This document shows, in pieces, positions 9,801-20,639 of a stretch of DNA of 64,000 bases. This DNA comes from Prorocentrum cordatum (taxonomy: Eukaryota; Sar; Dinophyceae; Prorocentrales; Prorocentraceae): assembly GCA_963575745.1 (NCBI GenBank), contig CAUYUJ010005736.1, positions 142,501-206,500 of the forward strand. Direction: 5' to 3'. The notes beneath the pieces are model-generated. The model was not told the origin of the DNA and did no database searches. It worked only from the letters and a program-made list of their open reading frames with translations. A program made the translations under genes and the position numbers. Within the stretch, counting starts at the first letter, position 1; the number at the start of each line of letters is the position of its first letter.

Positions 9801-12229
9801 CAGTGGGCATCCATGTGCAACAGTTTCAAGGGCGTGGCTGCTTTCCAGGTTATGCTTTCTCCTATGCCCTCGCACATCGGCCAGATGCTGGAGTTCAAGC
9901 ACCCTACTACGTCGACAGCTTCGATCGCTCGCTCGCTGTGGATGTCAGGGCACGGCAGCAACATGAAAGCTTGTCTCGCATCAGACTGGATGGAGAGGCA
10001 CAGGGCAATCATACACGACGACTGTGCCCCCGTAGACGTGCCCGTCCAGAAGAAGAAGTACACCTGTGCTCAGATCGGCATGTGCATATGTTGCCCTGAG
10101 GCCGACGTCATCAAGAAGTTCCGCAGGCGCTTCTACTCCGAGCTGAAGGGCCTCTGCACCAAGGGGTCGCCCGAGCGGAAGCTCTTGGACGATTCCAGCT
10201 TGGTCGTGCGACTGCACGGCATCAAGGCGGCTGTCGTCGATGGCTGGGGCGTTGTGGCAGCTGGCCTCTCTGGCGACGACCCCGACGGCGTGGACGCCTA
10301 CGTGTGGTGGCACATCGGCTCCCACGAGTTCAGCCCCTACTGCTCCAACTTCAGGCCGCTCGCCTTCGTCGAGCAGGAGGCCGTCGGCGGCCAGGTGGAG
10401 GTATTGTTGGAGGAGTCGTTAGCGGAACGGAAACACATTCATCCCACCACGAACGCGTGCGTGCACGCACGCTCGCGCATGCGTTTACGCGCGTGCGCCG
10501 CACGCGCGTAAACGCATGCGCGCTGGCACGCACGCGCGCGCACGCACGCGTGCGCATATTCGTAGGCGCGCGCAAATACGGGCAGACACGCACGCACGCA
10601 CACGCATGCAGGCACGCAGGCACGGGCACAGGGGACGAGGGAGAAGAGGAGGGTGTGACGAGACAGACCAGGACGACACTGGCGAGGGGAACGCAATGGG
10701 GGCTCGTCGGAAAAGGGTCATAGGGATCGATGGGGGGAGGATGATGGGGGATGGGGTGAGAGTGATTCCGTCATTGCTATAGTTACTCCCCCACGAAGGG
10801 TGCCACAGAGTCTTTGGTTGATTGGGAGGCGTTCAGTAGCTTGGACCTCACGGCCGATTGGTCGATCAGCTTTTGGGTCATCGACGAGAGTGATCGTGCC
10901 GTCGCCCGTTTTCGCCCTGCCGACGTCGTCGTGGTCTCCATGGGCCCCGAGTCCGAGCTGTGGCAGTCAGGGAAGGCTACGAGGCGGGCCACAGCTGCGC
11001 GGCCCGCCGCCACGGACGACGGCGACGACGGCGACCACGGGAGCATCGCGTCGGACCAGGAGGAGGACCTGGATGACCCCCTCCCCCTGGACGACGGGCC
11101 CGTGGGCGGCGACGACCACGGCGGCGCGGACGACGTCCGCGCTAGTGGCGAGGACAGCATACTTGAATGCAAGTTCCCGCAAGCATCGCCTAATCATAAG
11201 GTGGGGAGGCCTCTACATTTAACACATTAGCTAGTTAGGTTAACGGTGTGGAAAGTGTAAAACAGCAACGCTTCAAACAAAAGCACACCAATCAAGCAAC
11301 ACGTAAAACAAAACAACGGCTCTAACACATCACAAACAAGCCCCGATAGGTTCCGACACGCCACCGAAACGGCCCTACACGTCCCCAAGAGCGGGAGGTG
11401 ACGAGGAGGTTTGACGACAGGGGGTTAGGGAGGGGGCGGTGGAAGGCAGGCAGGATGTGAAGCAATCCCTGGTAAGATGAACAGATGCACATTACGGAGG
11501 AGGAAGATGATGTGAAGAGGCGGAAGCAACACGAGGAACATATGTATGCCTCTTGGGGGTCATCTTGGAGCCGTGTCGGGCCGTCTCGGCAGGCCTCCTC
11601 TGTGGGTCTGGGGTGGAGTGGGAGGGCTGGGGTTGCATCGCCCTCCTGCCCCTCGATCCGCACAGGACGAGGTCGGCATGGACATCGACGAGTTGTTCAG
11701 CGAGGGCGAGGGCGACGACGGCGGCGGCGAGGTTCCGCTGCCGCCCGAGGCCCCTATGCCACCGCCTGTTTTTCCGTTGCCTCCGCCCCCGCCTCCTGTC
11801 TCTCGGGCCTCCCGCTCAGAGGTGGGGTCGCGGGCGAGCCGCGAGCCTGTGCAGCATGCTGTCAATGTCCAAGGAAAAGGTACGATTGTGTATTACAGGA
11901 AAGGCAGGTGTTTCGAGGCCAGGTGCCATCGTGGCCATGGCCGCTGCACAATGAGCGCAGCAGCGTACGGCAGCGATCTTGAGAATTTGGCGGCGCAGGG
12001 CCGCCCACTTGGCTTGTTAGTATCGTGGGTTCTGGACCTTGGGGAGGTCTGTGACGACAAGCCGTCGCACAAAAACAAATTCGCACTCCTGACGCTGCGT
12101 CCGTGCATGAGGCGGCGTGCTCGGGAGCTCCTTCGTGGCCTGCCAGGTGGTTTGGATCTCATGTCGAAGGAGCGCCCGCAGCGCCCTGGAGAGCCCGAGG
12201 AGCCAGAGGGATTGGCGTCCTCCCGATGA
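6813..12229 (+). CDS. Gene A: large three-exon protein with a DDE-transposase-like N-terminal half (dinoflagellate-specific)
   Basis: Three exons in one register: 6813-10400, 10799-11152 and 11666-12229, giving about 1501 aa. The frame stays open upstream of 6813, but only as low-complexity sequence. The ATG at 6813 follows a T-rich tract and an AG at 6805-6806, which suits spliced-leader addition. Residues 186-192 read KYDETPM and residue 309 is the Asp of LDGAGPN. A CSIHC cluster follows at 337-341 (the run continues LANVFTHTF). That order (D, then D..N, then C..H) recalls the catalytic core of hAT/MULE-type transposases; the third acidic residue is not assigned. KKRPRL at 514-519 could be a nuclear localisation signal, followed by an Ala/Gly linker. 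From about residue 845 a Trp/Phe-containing helical stretch weakly resembles an HMG box. Cysteines cluster at 1085-1095. The last exon is acidic, then Pro-rich, then carries a C..RCHRGHGRC cluster and RPLGLL. I recall similar proteins in other dinoflagellate gene sets, all uncharacterised. The transposase role is inference. Confidence 0.72.
10401..10798 (+). other. Intron 1 of gene A (398 bp, low complexity)
   Basis: The donor is AG|GTATTG and the acceptor is CACGAAG|GGTGCC. Both junctions are phase 0, so exon 1 ending GGQVE joins exon 2 starting GATESLVDWEAF. Inside are alternating CG/CA purine-pyrimidine DNA, a near-perfect palindrome at 10474-10522 and a GA-rich tail. Translation through the intron gives only Arg/Ala/His-rich nonsense, which supports its removal. 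Confidence 0.55.
10474..10522. repeat. Perfect-arm palindrome in alternating purine-pyrimidine DNA
   Basis: Arms of about 22 bases, GCGCATGCGTTTACGCGCGT and its complement, are separated by a three-base loop. The surrounding 10450-10620 is almost pure CG/CA alternation, so the site could form a cruciform or Z-DNA. It lies in intron 1 of gene A, on the transcribed strand, where it would fold into a strong RNA hairpin. Confidence 0.8.
11153..11665 (+). other. Intron 2 of gene A (513 bp, likely GA donor)
   Basis: Exon 2 is acidic up to ASGE and the next exon begins DEVGMDIDELF, also acidic. The most economical junction is GGCGAG|GACAGC with CACAG|GACGAG, both phase 0, which leaves AGGAC at both ends. 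A GA donor and a short direct repeat at the boundaries are known for dinoflagellate introns. A donor a few bases away cannot be excluded. The acceptor is preceded by a C/T-rich tract. Confidence 0.45.
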
Positions 12230-12399
12230 GCGATGAAAAAACGATTAAGGGGTGTGGGGGGGAGATGGAGGAGCAGGATGCCAGGGAACGGTGATGAGGG
12301 GGAAGAGGAGGGACAACCGAAATGAGGAGGGGGTGAGGCCCCCGCTTCCCTTATAGGTTGCCGTGCAAGAGGGGCGGCCGGGGCGACGATGGGCGAGGG

Positions 12400-12640
12400 G
12401 GACAGGGGTCGACGTTGAGGCGGGGGCTCTCGTCTTAGCGCCGCGCACGCTCATCTTAAACATCCGCAGCAGACGCGGATGGAAGGCGGGCGGTTTTCAA
12501 ATTGCGGCTCTCGCCTGAGCTCGTCTACAACTTGCATCAGCTACACTGATGGAGGGCGAGTGGCGTTCAAATTACGCTCTCGCCTTAATCTTGGCGCCGC
12601 GCAAACTCATTGTCAAAGCTTGCAGCACTTGCATTTCCCC
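12400..12640 (+). repeat. About three copies of an 80-90 bp tandem repeat (GGCGGGYGGTTTTCAAA unit)
   Basis: Degenerate units read roughly GGAGGGCGGG, TTTTCAAATTGCGGCTCTCG, CCTTAGCGCCGCGCAAACTC and then a CATTTGCA-like end. They begin near 12415, 12480 and 12548. The same unit is tandemly repeated at 51345-51520 in the same orientation, so it is a dispersed tandem family rather than part of gene A. Confidence 0.6.
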
Positions 12641-13080
12641 CATCGCTGAACGGATCTGTCCGAGGTTTGGCGTGGCGACGTGCCCCGTGCCTGACAGCCT
12701 GGGCTTGGCAAGTTGGTGGGCAACGGTTCGAGGTGATTTGTCACCCCCATCTCCCCGTCTGGCGCCCTCTCTTGGCTTTCGCCGCCGCCCCTCTCCTCAG
12801 CTTCGTCATGTCTGGCCCGCGAGCTCATGCATCTCAGACTCCGTCCTGCGGTAAGTGCAGTCATCATTGCCGTGCTGGCGCATCTTGGAGCGCCCTTTGG
12901 GGCGACGAGGGCCCCCCTGTGCACTGTGGCGGCGGCTGCGGCGACGGCGGCGACGACAGCGAGTGTGATAGGGGTGACAGCGGCGACGACGGCGACGACG
13001 ACGGCCCTTCGGCCAGTCGGTGTGGCTGGGGCGCCATGGGGTGCTCCTGGAGGTCTCCCCATGGGGGGGGCCTTCTGTGC
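12640..13080. other. Spacer between genes A and B with no recognisable gene
   Basis: Several overlapping frames stay open on both strands because of the GC bias. They translate to Ala/Thr- or Arg-rich low-complexity sequence, including a GGCGAC trinucleotide-like stretch at 12925-13005. I see no domain or exon-like segment. Confidence 0.5.
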
Positions 13081-13740
13081 CCTCAGACTGTTTCGAGACT
13101 CCCCTGGGAGACTCTTTTGGCACCGAGACTCTTCTTGAGACTCCTCCTGGGACTCCGCTGGACTGCGAGACTCTTTGTTGGTGCCCTCTCGGGGGCAGCT
13201 GTTCGAAGGATTCGGATGGAGACTGTTTCGAGACTTTTTCGAGACTCTGTCTGAGATTATTTCCTGTGTTTTTTTTTGCGCGTCCTGGGGGCCTGGCACG
13301 GGGGGGAGGGCGGCGGTCGCAAGGGGACTGTTTTGATCTTTTTTGGAGACTGTTTTGGGACTTTTTGGTGCCGTTTTTGGCCAGGAGACTGTTTTGAGAC
13401 TGTTTTGAGACTGTTTTGAGACTGTTTTGAGACTATTTTGGGACTGTTTGGGGGTTTGGGGAGCCGTTCAAAAAGTACAGAAAAAGTATCGAAACAGTTT
13501 CGAAAAAGTCTCGAAACAGTCTCCCGCGCCGACCCCCCCCAAAAAATATACAAAAAATATCAAAACAGTCTCGAAATAGTGTTTTGGGAGAGTCTCAGAA
13601 GCGATTTGGGCACCCGCCGCCCTATTCCCAAGAGTCTCAAAACAGTCTCACAACAGTTTCAAACAAGTAGCTAAACAGCGCACTGCGAAACACACACATG
13701 AAAACACAGCTCCCCGAAAAGTCTCGAAACAGTCTCAGGG
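13081..13740. repeat. GAGACTGTTTTG tandem repeat arranged as a large inverted repeat
   Basis: From 13081 to about 13450 the + strand carries GAGACT and GAGACTGTTTTG units, most regular at 13385-13440. From about 13485 to 13740 the complement (CAAAACAGTCTCG) dominates. The switch lies near 13465, so the block can fold into a hairpin several hundred bases long. Isolated units recur at 20655-20720. Confidence 0.75.
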
Positions 13741-13779
13741 GGGGACTCTTCAGACCTTCAGCTGCCCAAACAGTGCCAG

Positions 13780-14160
13780 GGGGGGGACTCTGAGGACCCC
13801 CGCGTGCCCAAAGAGTGTCCAAAGAGTGTCCCGAGAGGGCGCCGAGAGGGGCCGCGAAGAGGGTCAGTTCCCGCGACGTTGGGCCCTCGTGGGGAGCCCT
13901 TGGGGCCCTCTTGGGCCCCATTGGAGCCGCATCGTGCCCATGTTGGGTCCCTCTTAGGCCCCTGGGAGGGCTCTGAGAGGGTTCAGAAAGGGCACCCATA
14001 TGCCCCAGAGGGTGCTCCAGACGCGGAGGGCCAAGCAATAACATATGTGTTTGGGTTTCTGGCATCAACGCCATCCTGGGCCCCTCGCGGGGCCCTCTCG
14101 GAGCCCCAGGAAGCGTGCCGAGAGGACCCAGGATTGGGCAATGCCGAAACACACACATGT
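13780..14160 (+). repeat. GGGCCCTCTTGGGCCC-rich minisatellite
   Basis: Imperfect repeats of CCCTTGGGGCCCTCTTGGGC type fill the stretch. They resemble the CTTGGGCCGT minisatellite blocks at 3.85-4.06, 21.08-21.62 and 44.5-46.2 kb. A CACACATG-flanked segment near 14150 resembles the one at 13690. There is no coding signal. Confidence 0.45.
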
Positions 14161-14682
14161 TTCGGATGGGTTCAAATTACGCCCTAGGGGGGTCGCAAAG
14201 AAGGCGCCGAAAAGGCCCTGGACCGACCGTCTGGGCACCGCTACGTCCGTTTCATGTTTACATTATAATCATTCGAGCAAGGGGTCCTGCAGACAAGCAT
14301 CTGGCTGCTCGAAATCGGGGCCCTTCTCGGGGCAAGCTCGTAGTCGGCCTGGGCTTTAAGTTTGAAAATGGGGCCCGCGCTATAAATCTATCCTGGGCGC
14401 AACCAACGGCCCCACATAGGTTTCGTCGTTGACCTTTTGGGGCCCATGGCTTCGGCCGTTGCGAGTTGAACGGGACCTGGGCCTTAGGGGGCCCTGGGCC
14501 GCCATGGGGCCCAGCTGTTGAAGGCCCTGGGCCGCCCTGGGGCCCGAGGGGCCCCCGTTCGACCGTCGGCGTCGCGTCGCCCTCTTGGCTCAAATTTCGC
14601 AGAGCCTTTGAGCGCGCGTGCTCCGACCGCCAGTGCCCGACCAGCACCGCGGCCGCCCGACGCCCAGCCGCTCGCATCGGAG

Positions 14683-17600
14683 ATGGCCAAGCGCAGCTCC
14701 AACGGTGAGATGCCCGCTGCTGGTCGCCAACGCCGCCTCGGTGCGAAGTCCACGACGTGTGGTCTCTGCGGCGAGGCGCCGAGGGTCCAGCTGAAAACCG
14801 AACCAATAACAACAACAACACAACAGCAGCAACACCACTAGCAATAGCAATAGCAGCAGCAACAACAACAACAACAGTCGAAACAATAGCAACAACAGCA
14901 TCAACAACAATCACAACAACACAGCAACAACCCCCCGCCCCTGCTTTCTGCTCCCTGCTCCTTCCCCTCCTCCCTCCGTCCTTCATTCCCCCCATGCTCT
15001 ATCCTCTGATGCTCCCGACCCTCCTCCCCTCTCCCTGCCCCCTGCCCCCTCGCCCCCTTGCGCCCGCCCCCGCCCCCCCCGTCGCTCGCAGAGTGGCGGA
15101 GGAGGGGGGGCGGAGCGCGTGCGGGGCGCGGAGGGGGGGGGGGTCGAGGATCCGAGAAGCAAGTTTTTGTTTAACAGCAAGTGTTTGCCGCCGCGAGGCG
15201 TGCGACGACCTGGTCAAGCGCGCCCACGAGGACGAGGCCGTCTTCGTGTGCCGCAGTTGCGACGACGTCTACGTCCACAGCCTGAGCTTCATGACGATCA
15301 CCGACGTCGTCGCGAGCATGAGCGACGAAGTATTCAAGAAGGATTTCATCGAGGGGAAGATGCAGAGAAATAAGCAGGGTAAGAGGCCGTTCTTCCCCGA
15401 GGAGGTGGGCAAGCGCGAGGTCTTCTCCATGAAAGTGAAGCGGAAGGCCCTCATCATGTCGAGGTCAGAGCTGCACAAATATTGCGGCTTCAAGCCCACC
15501 AAGAAGAACACGAAATCGATCCCCTCGATGATGTTGCACTCGGAGGACAGCCTAGACGTCGAGGAGGTATGGCTCTTCATGTGGACGATCGAGTGGTCCT
15601 TCCTGCGCACGCTGAGCATCAGCATGGGCGTCGTGAGCGAGAAGAGCTGCGTGTACATGAAGCAGGAGAACCACATCTTCGCCTCCCAGGGCACGCGGAC
15701 GTTCGACTGGAGCATGGGCGAGCAGACTCACTCGAGTGGCCCGTCAACCTTGCTCGCGAACCTCAAGACCCACGAGGACGCCGGCCTGGCCCTCACGGAG
15801 GAGATGGCCAACTCGATGGGGATGCGGCGTCTCCGCGGCGGGGGGTTGCCGTCAGGCGGGGTGCCCGCCATGTCGCCGCCGATGACCATGTCAGGAGCGT
15901 GCTCGGTCCTCTCTGGCGGCATCGAGTCCACGCCAACGGGGGGGGCGGGAGATGGCGAGACTGACTCTCCGCACACGCCCATGCTCTACAGCAAGGGCAC
16001 CTTGTCGGCGACGACGATCAACGTCATGGCGGAGCGACGTGCTGCGAGGAGCGCTGTGAGCGGGGTGCCATCCGCCCTGTCGGCCATCGGCCGACTCCAG
16101 GCAGCGGCGGTGAACGCCTGCAGCATCGATGCTGACGATTCGGCGAGCCAGGCCCCCACTGCAGGGGGCCCCGCTGTGGGCAAGGGGGACCAGTGGATTG
16201 CGAAGCTCCCGTTGTCGAAGGTGCTCACTGCTGGGAAGTTGGGCGTCCAAGCGCACCACGCCGCTGGAGAGTTGAAAAGGCTGAAGGACAAGGATAAGGA
16301 CCAGTGGAACAGACTCACCCTGCACATGACGAAGTACGAGCTCGCGAACAAGCTTCACGAGACCAACATCTTCAGCGCCTCGGCTGGCGATGTCAAGGAC
16401 GCCTTCGAGCGCCTGCGCCAGTCCATCGATATCCCGCCCGTCGTCAAGAAGAACATGTGCAAGAAGATGTTCCAGGAACGCATGACAGTCGAGCTCCAGT
16501 CCATGACCGACGTCACCTTCTTCTTTGAGATGGTGTGGCCATGGCCCACATCCCCTCAGGAAGCGGGCCTCACCTTCACTGCGGATTCGCCGAAGCTCCA
16601 CTTCATTGACCTCGAGATGGCCGAGAAGATCCGCATGTTCAACCAGAGTTTCATCAGCGGCGTGTACGCTGCACTGATCGAGGGAGGCCACAAGAAGAAG
16701 GATATGCTCGTGACGATTTCTTCTCGGATGGCTTCGCTGATGGACGATCTGCTGGCCGACACAGAGGAGTTCTGCGAGGACGCGTCGCACTTCTTGGGCG
16801 CGCTGGGCTCCATGGTGGGCGGCGTCGCCAAGATCTGCGACCCGACCAGCCCGTGGAAGGCGGACGACATCGACGCCTTCTACAGCGACATCCTCTCCCT
16901 CGACCCCAACCGCGGGGACATCTTCAGCGGGCTGGAGGGGGTGGCGATCGCCATCGGCGCGTGCGCCGAGTACAACAAGACGTGGACGACCCTGATGAAG
17001 GACAAAGTCATGGTCATGGAGCTCGCCCCCCAGGTTTCAGCATCCATGTCCGCCCTCTTGTCGGTGGCGCGCAGCCCCCTGGACTTCGACGGGGCGGTTG
17101 CTGCGGCCACCGCGGCGTTGAGCACCATCCCGAAAGTCGCGTGCTCCCTGGACGACGAGCTCGCGACCCCCGTCGTCAAGGAGGTGAAGGCCGTGCTGAA
17201 AGATTTGTCGGCCAGCGTCGCCTCAGCCACGTCGACGGGGTCATTGGCGCAGACGCAGCAGAGCACGTTCATCCAGCTGTTGGGCAAGGCGGTCGACGCC
17301 ATGCCGTCGGACGTCGAGCTTCTGAAGATGAAGACGGATATGGACGAAGCCGACGCCTCCATGGCCCGCGATGCCATCAGGGCCCAGTTGACCACGCTGG
17401 TCAACGACATATTCGCTGACACGGTGACCGCGGTCAACCTTCGCGACGACTTGCGCCTTATCATGGACAAGATGACAAAGGACGACTTGGATTCGACGAT
17501 GACTGCGAAGCTCGGCGAGTGCGCCTGCGTCCTCATCAAGAAGATCTTGACGGTGCCCGAGGGGAACAAGGAGATGGCGGACGCCGCGATGCAGGCAGCG

Positions 17601-18616
17601 CACCACTTGCACGACTTCCTGCCGAGCACGGCCACGAAGGGACAGCAGCGGAGCTTGGAGGCATCGAGCGCATGTCGGTCGCTGAGGCCGACCACGGAGT
17701 CGATCGTCCAGAAGTTCTTCGACGATGAGAAGAAGCTCATCGCGGAGCAGGTGGATCTCGGGGACCCGCAGCTTGCCCTCCTGCGCGTCCTCCTGGAGAA
17801 GCTGGACGCCTACATCAAGGACGAGGCCGACTCGGACATCAGCTTGCACGAGCACATGAGGGCGCAGATCCACCAGTACGTGGAGGACGCGAGGCGCGTG
17901 GTGAAGACGGTGGGCCAGCACGCCGTCGACGTGGCATCGGCCGAGACCCAGACGACAGCGGCGAAGATCGAGCCCTACATGCACGGCCTCCCCGACGGCG
18001 CGGACTGGTTGAGCGCTGGTCCAGCCAACCTCCACGTGTGGAAAAACTTGGCGGTCCACGCCGACAGCACGATCTTGTCCACGGAGATGAGCAAGACCAT
18101 CGCCCCCTTGAAGAAGAATGTGGACGCTGCCGAGAAGGCGGCTGTGTGCCCCCCCAGTTATGTTGGTGCAAACGTGCTCGGGCTCACGCCCGACGTATCT
18201 TTGTGTTTGTTTATTAAGTTGTTCAGTGGGTCGCAGATGGGTTTCGAGGAGGAAGGTGAAAGAAGGAAAGCCGCGCACCAGTTAGCTTAAGATACCGCTG
18301 CATGGCCTTCCCTCCTTCACCTCCCTCTTGGAAGGCGCTGGCCCGCTGGAAGTCCGAGGGTGAGAAATACGGATTGCGCATCGAGGGGGATCAGAACTAC
18401 CAGAAGGTGTCAGAGATCATCACCAACGCGTGGGTGACTCTTGTGACAGGCAGTTTGTTCATGGCTTTTAAGAAAGCGACTGACAAGCAGTTGCTGAGGG
18501 CTACGATCGTAAAGACGACGAGTGCCCTCAAGGAGCGTGGCATTTCGCAGGACCGTTTGCATCCAACCCTGTTGGCGCGGGTGCAGCTGGCCATGCAATT
18601 CAAAATTAATGTGTAG
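14683..18616 (+). CDS. Gene B: large, mostly helical protein with a cysteine-rich N-terminus; function unknown
   Basis: Exon 1 starts at ATG 14683 (MAKRSSNGEMP...) and contains TTCGLCGEAPR, a CxxC half-site. It ends near 14790. Exon 2 begins near 15178 after TTTAACAG and is open to 18137. It starts CRREACDDLVKRA and soon has VCRSC, so the intron probably splits a zinc-binding module. Exon 3, 18335-18616, begins ALARWKSEGEKYGLRIEG and ends in TAG. The total is about 1.1 thousand residues. Exon 2 has a low-complexity Gly/Ser/Pro linker at about 15830-16190, then a long Ala/Asp/Lys-rich helical region with no motif I know. GC-ending codons are strongly favoured. It lies 2.4 kb after gene A on the same strand. 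I recall similar dinoflagellate proteins without known function; a link to gene A is inference. Confidence 0.65.
14791..15177 (+). other. Intron 1 of gene B (approximate ends)
   Basis: A CAA/CAG-rich microsatellite (14810-14935) and a C-rich tract fill the gap between the CGLC exon and the CRREAC exon. The two exons are in different frames, so a splice is required. The acceptor is TTTAACAG or the AAG three bases later. The donor could not be settled: several GC or GA donors would fit. Confidence 0.4.
18138..18334 (+). other. Intron 2 of gene B (197 bp, GC donor)
   Basis: The donor reads GAGAAG|GCGGCT and the acceptor CTTGGAAG|GCGCTG after a CCTTCCCTCCTTCACCTC pyrimidine tract. AAGGCG occurs at both boundaries, as often seen in dinoflagellate introns. 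The joined protein reads DAAEK-ALARWKSEG in phase 0. Without the splice the frame runs into an AT-richer, non-coding tail. Confidence 0.55.
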
Positions 18617-20380
18617 TTAGGTTTCCTGGGGCCGAGTGGTGCGGTGAAACGAGCTGCCATTTTGGCGTTCGGCACGCAGCGAGCGCACGCAGACGCCGCG
18701 CGTGCATGTCAGCACGGGTGCTGGGTGCGCGTGTAGAAAACACTGCAGCACCCTCCCCCGCAGCGTGCAAGCACGCAGCACGACAGAGAGGTACACACAC
18801 ACACACCACACACACACACGCACACACACACACACACACACACACGCACGCGCAGGCTCGGCCCAGGTCCCAGCCCGCAGACAGCATGCGGGCTGACAGT
18901 TACGAGTTGCGAGTCGGTCCGCATCGGGGCCTGACTGGACTCAGTCAGGACGCGGCATCTCCAGCTCTCTAGGCCAGAGGAGAAAAACACGTGTGGCGGG
19001 GGTGCGTATTTCTCTTCCCCACTCTCCCGCCCACCCCACCCCCCCGATCCCCCACCGGCCTAACCCCTGCCCCCCGCTCCCCGCCCCCGCGGATCTCGAG
19101 CCGTCGCCACCTACCCCCCCTCCGCGCCCGACAGAGTCAGAGGGGCCCGACGGGCCGACGGGGTGCCCCCGCGGCTGCGTCCGACGCCCCTGGCATCGCC
19201 AGAGGGCGAAGTCAGCCGCGTCGAGGCGGCGGGGAAGGGGGGGGCGGAGGAGGAGGAGGAGAAGGAGGCGGAGGAGTGGAACAGAGACGGAAGGGAGGAG
19301 AAGGAAGGATGGTGGAATGAGAAAATGGAACAAGGCGTGATGACGGCGGGGCCTCTCCTTTTTCCCTTCTCCCGCCTCCCTTCGTCCGCCCCGCCCCCCT
19401 CTCCCTTTTCCCTCCTCACCCCTTCCCCCACCCCTCTCCCCTTCGCCCTCATGTCCCTCCCCTTCCCCATCCCCCTCCCTCTTCCTCCTCCCCCTTTTGC
19501 TCCTCCCCCTCCTCATCCTCTCCCCCTCCTCACCTTTCTCTTCCCCCAACTTTGCTTACCCTGGGGCCCGTGCGCTCCGTTTTCTTGTTCATTATTGGCA
19601 GCGTTGCGTTTCTTCCCCTCCGAGGCCTCACGATATTTCCCCTTATGCTCCTTCCTCGAGGCCTTTCTGGCTTTCCTGTCCGCCTCCTTGTCATTGTTAC
19701 AATGTACAATGGCAAGGAGGTGATGTTTTTGTTCGTTGAGTTCTTTGCATCGGTCTGAGAGCCATTAGTTCTTGTTCTCCATCTCGTCTGTTTTCATCGT
19801 GAGTTGGCACGCGACCTTAGCCCCCCCGCCTCCTCCCCCCCCTCCCTCCCCCCTCCTCTCCCCCCCCCTTCTCCCCCCCTCTTGCCTCCTGCTTCCCGCC
19901 CCGCCCGCGGCCACCCGAGGGGACAGGCCGCCACGGGCGGCCCGAGGGCGCCGCCGCGCCAGCGGGGGGGGGCACCCGAGCGGCCGTCGCCGCCGTCGTC
20001 GCCGCCGCCGTCGCCGCCGCCGAACCCCCCCTCTTACTCCCCACCCCCTCTCATTCCGAGTGGGCCGACGCTTTTTCCCGCCAGGAGCCCGCGGTGCGAA
20101 GGTGCCTAAGGCGAGAGCGCGTTTCCGAAAACCAGCGCGTGTCCGAGTGGGCCCTCGGGCCGCAGGCAACCGCTGCCGCTGGCGCCTTCGGTGGAGCTCT
20201 CTATGAAGGCGCGGAACGTGTGAGCGCGCCGAAGTGGACCCTCGGACCGAATGCGACCGCTGGCAATGGGGCCTCCGATGGAACTCCCTATGGGGCTCCG
20301 CCGCTATGCCCTCGCACCCCCCCTCCCCAGACCACCCCGCTGCCCCCGCCCCTCCCTCCTCATCCATCCCCCTCCACTCC
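18617..20380. other. Gene-free, C-rich low-complexity DNA with a CA microsatellite
   Basis: A (CA)n tract occupies 18797-18846. From 19000 to 20050 the + strand is strongly C/T-rich (poly-Pro/Ser/Leu frames) with TCGCCGCCG runs at 19985-20025. No exon-like segment is seen. Confidence 0.5.
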
Positions 20381-20381
20381 G

Positions 20382-20403
20382 TCCGTGGCCATTTTGGCTC
20401 AAG
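20382..20403 (+). other. Spliced-leader relic (21 of 22 match)
   Basis: The bases TCCGTGGCCATTTTGGCTCA followed by AG match the dinoflagellate spliced leader except for A to G at position 6. Genomic copies arise when a trans-spliced mRNA is reverse transcribed and reinserted. The sequence downstream (Ala/Arg-rich frame to about 20620, then a nine-T run) is not a gene I recognise. Confidence 0.6.
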
Positions 20404-20639
20404 GCCGCCTGGCTCCAAAGCGGCCTGCGCGTGGCCCGAGCGCGAGCTCGCGTCCGTGGGTGCCCCCCCTTGCGCAGGTTCTTGCGCCTCGCGTTGGCTT
20501 CCTGATGTGCCGCGCGTTGGTTCGGCAGCGCGCGGCACGGGTGCTCTGCCCCCAGCCCGCCGCCCACTCGGCGGGGCGGGTTTGCGAAATTGCGCGCGGC
20601 GTGGCAGCGCCGAGTGTCGCCTGAGCGGCCTGCGCTTTT

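Noticed and set aside
18650-18670. CTGCCATTTTGGCGTTC as another spliced-leader relic
   Set aside because: Only the GCCATTTTGGC core matches, and that core is nearly self-complementary; the CCGTA start and CTCAAG end are absent.
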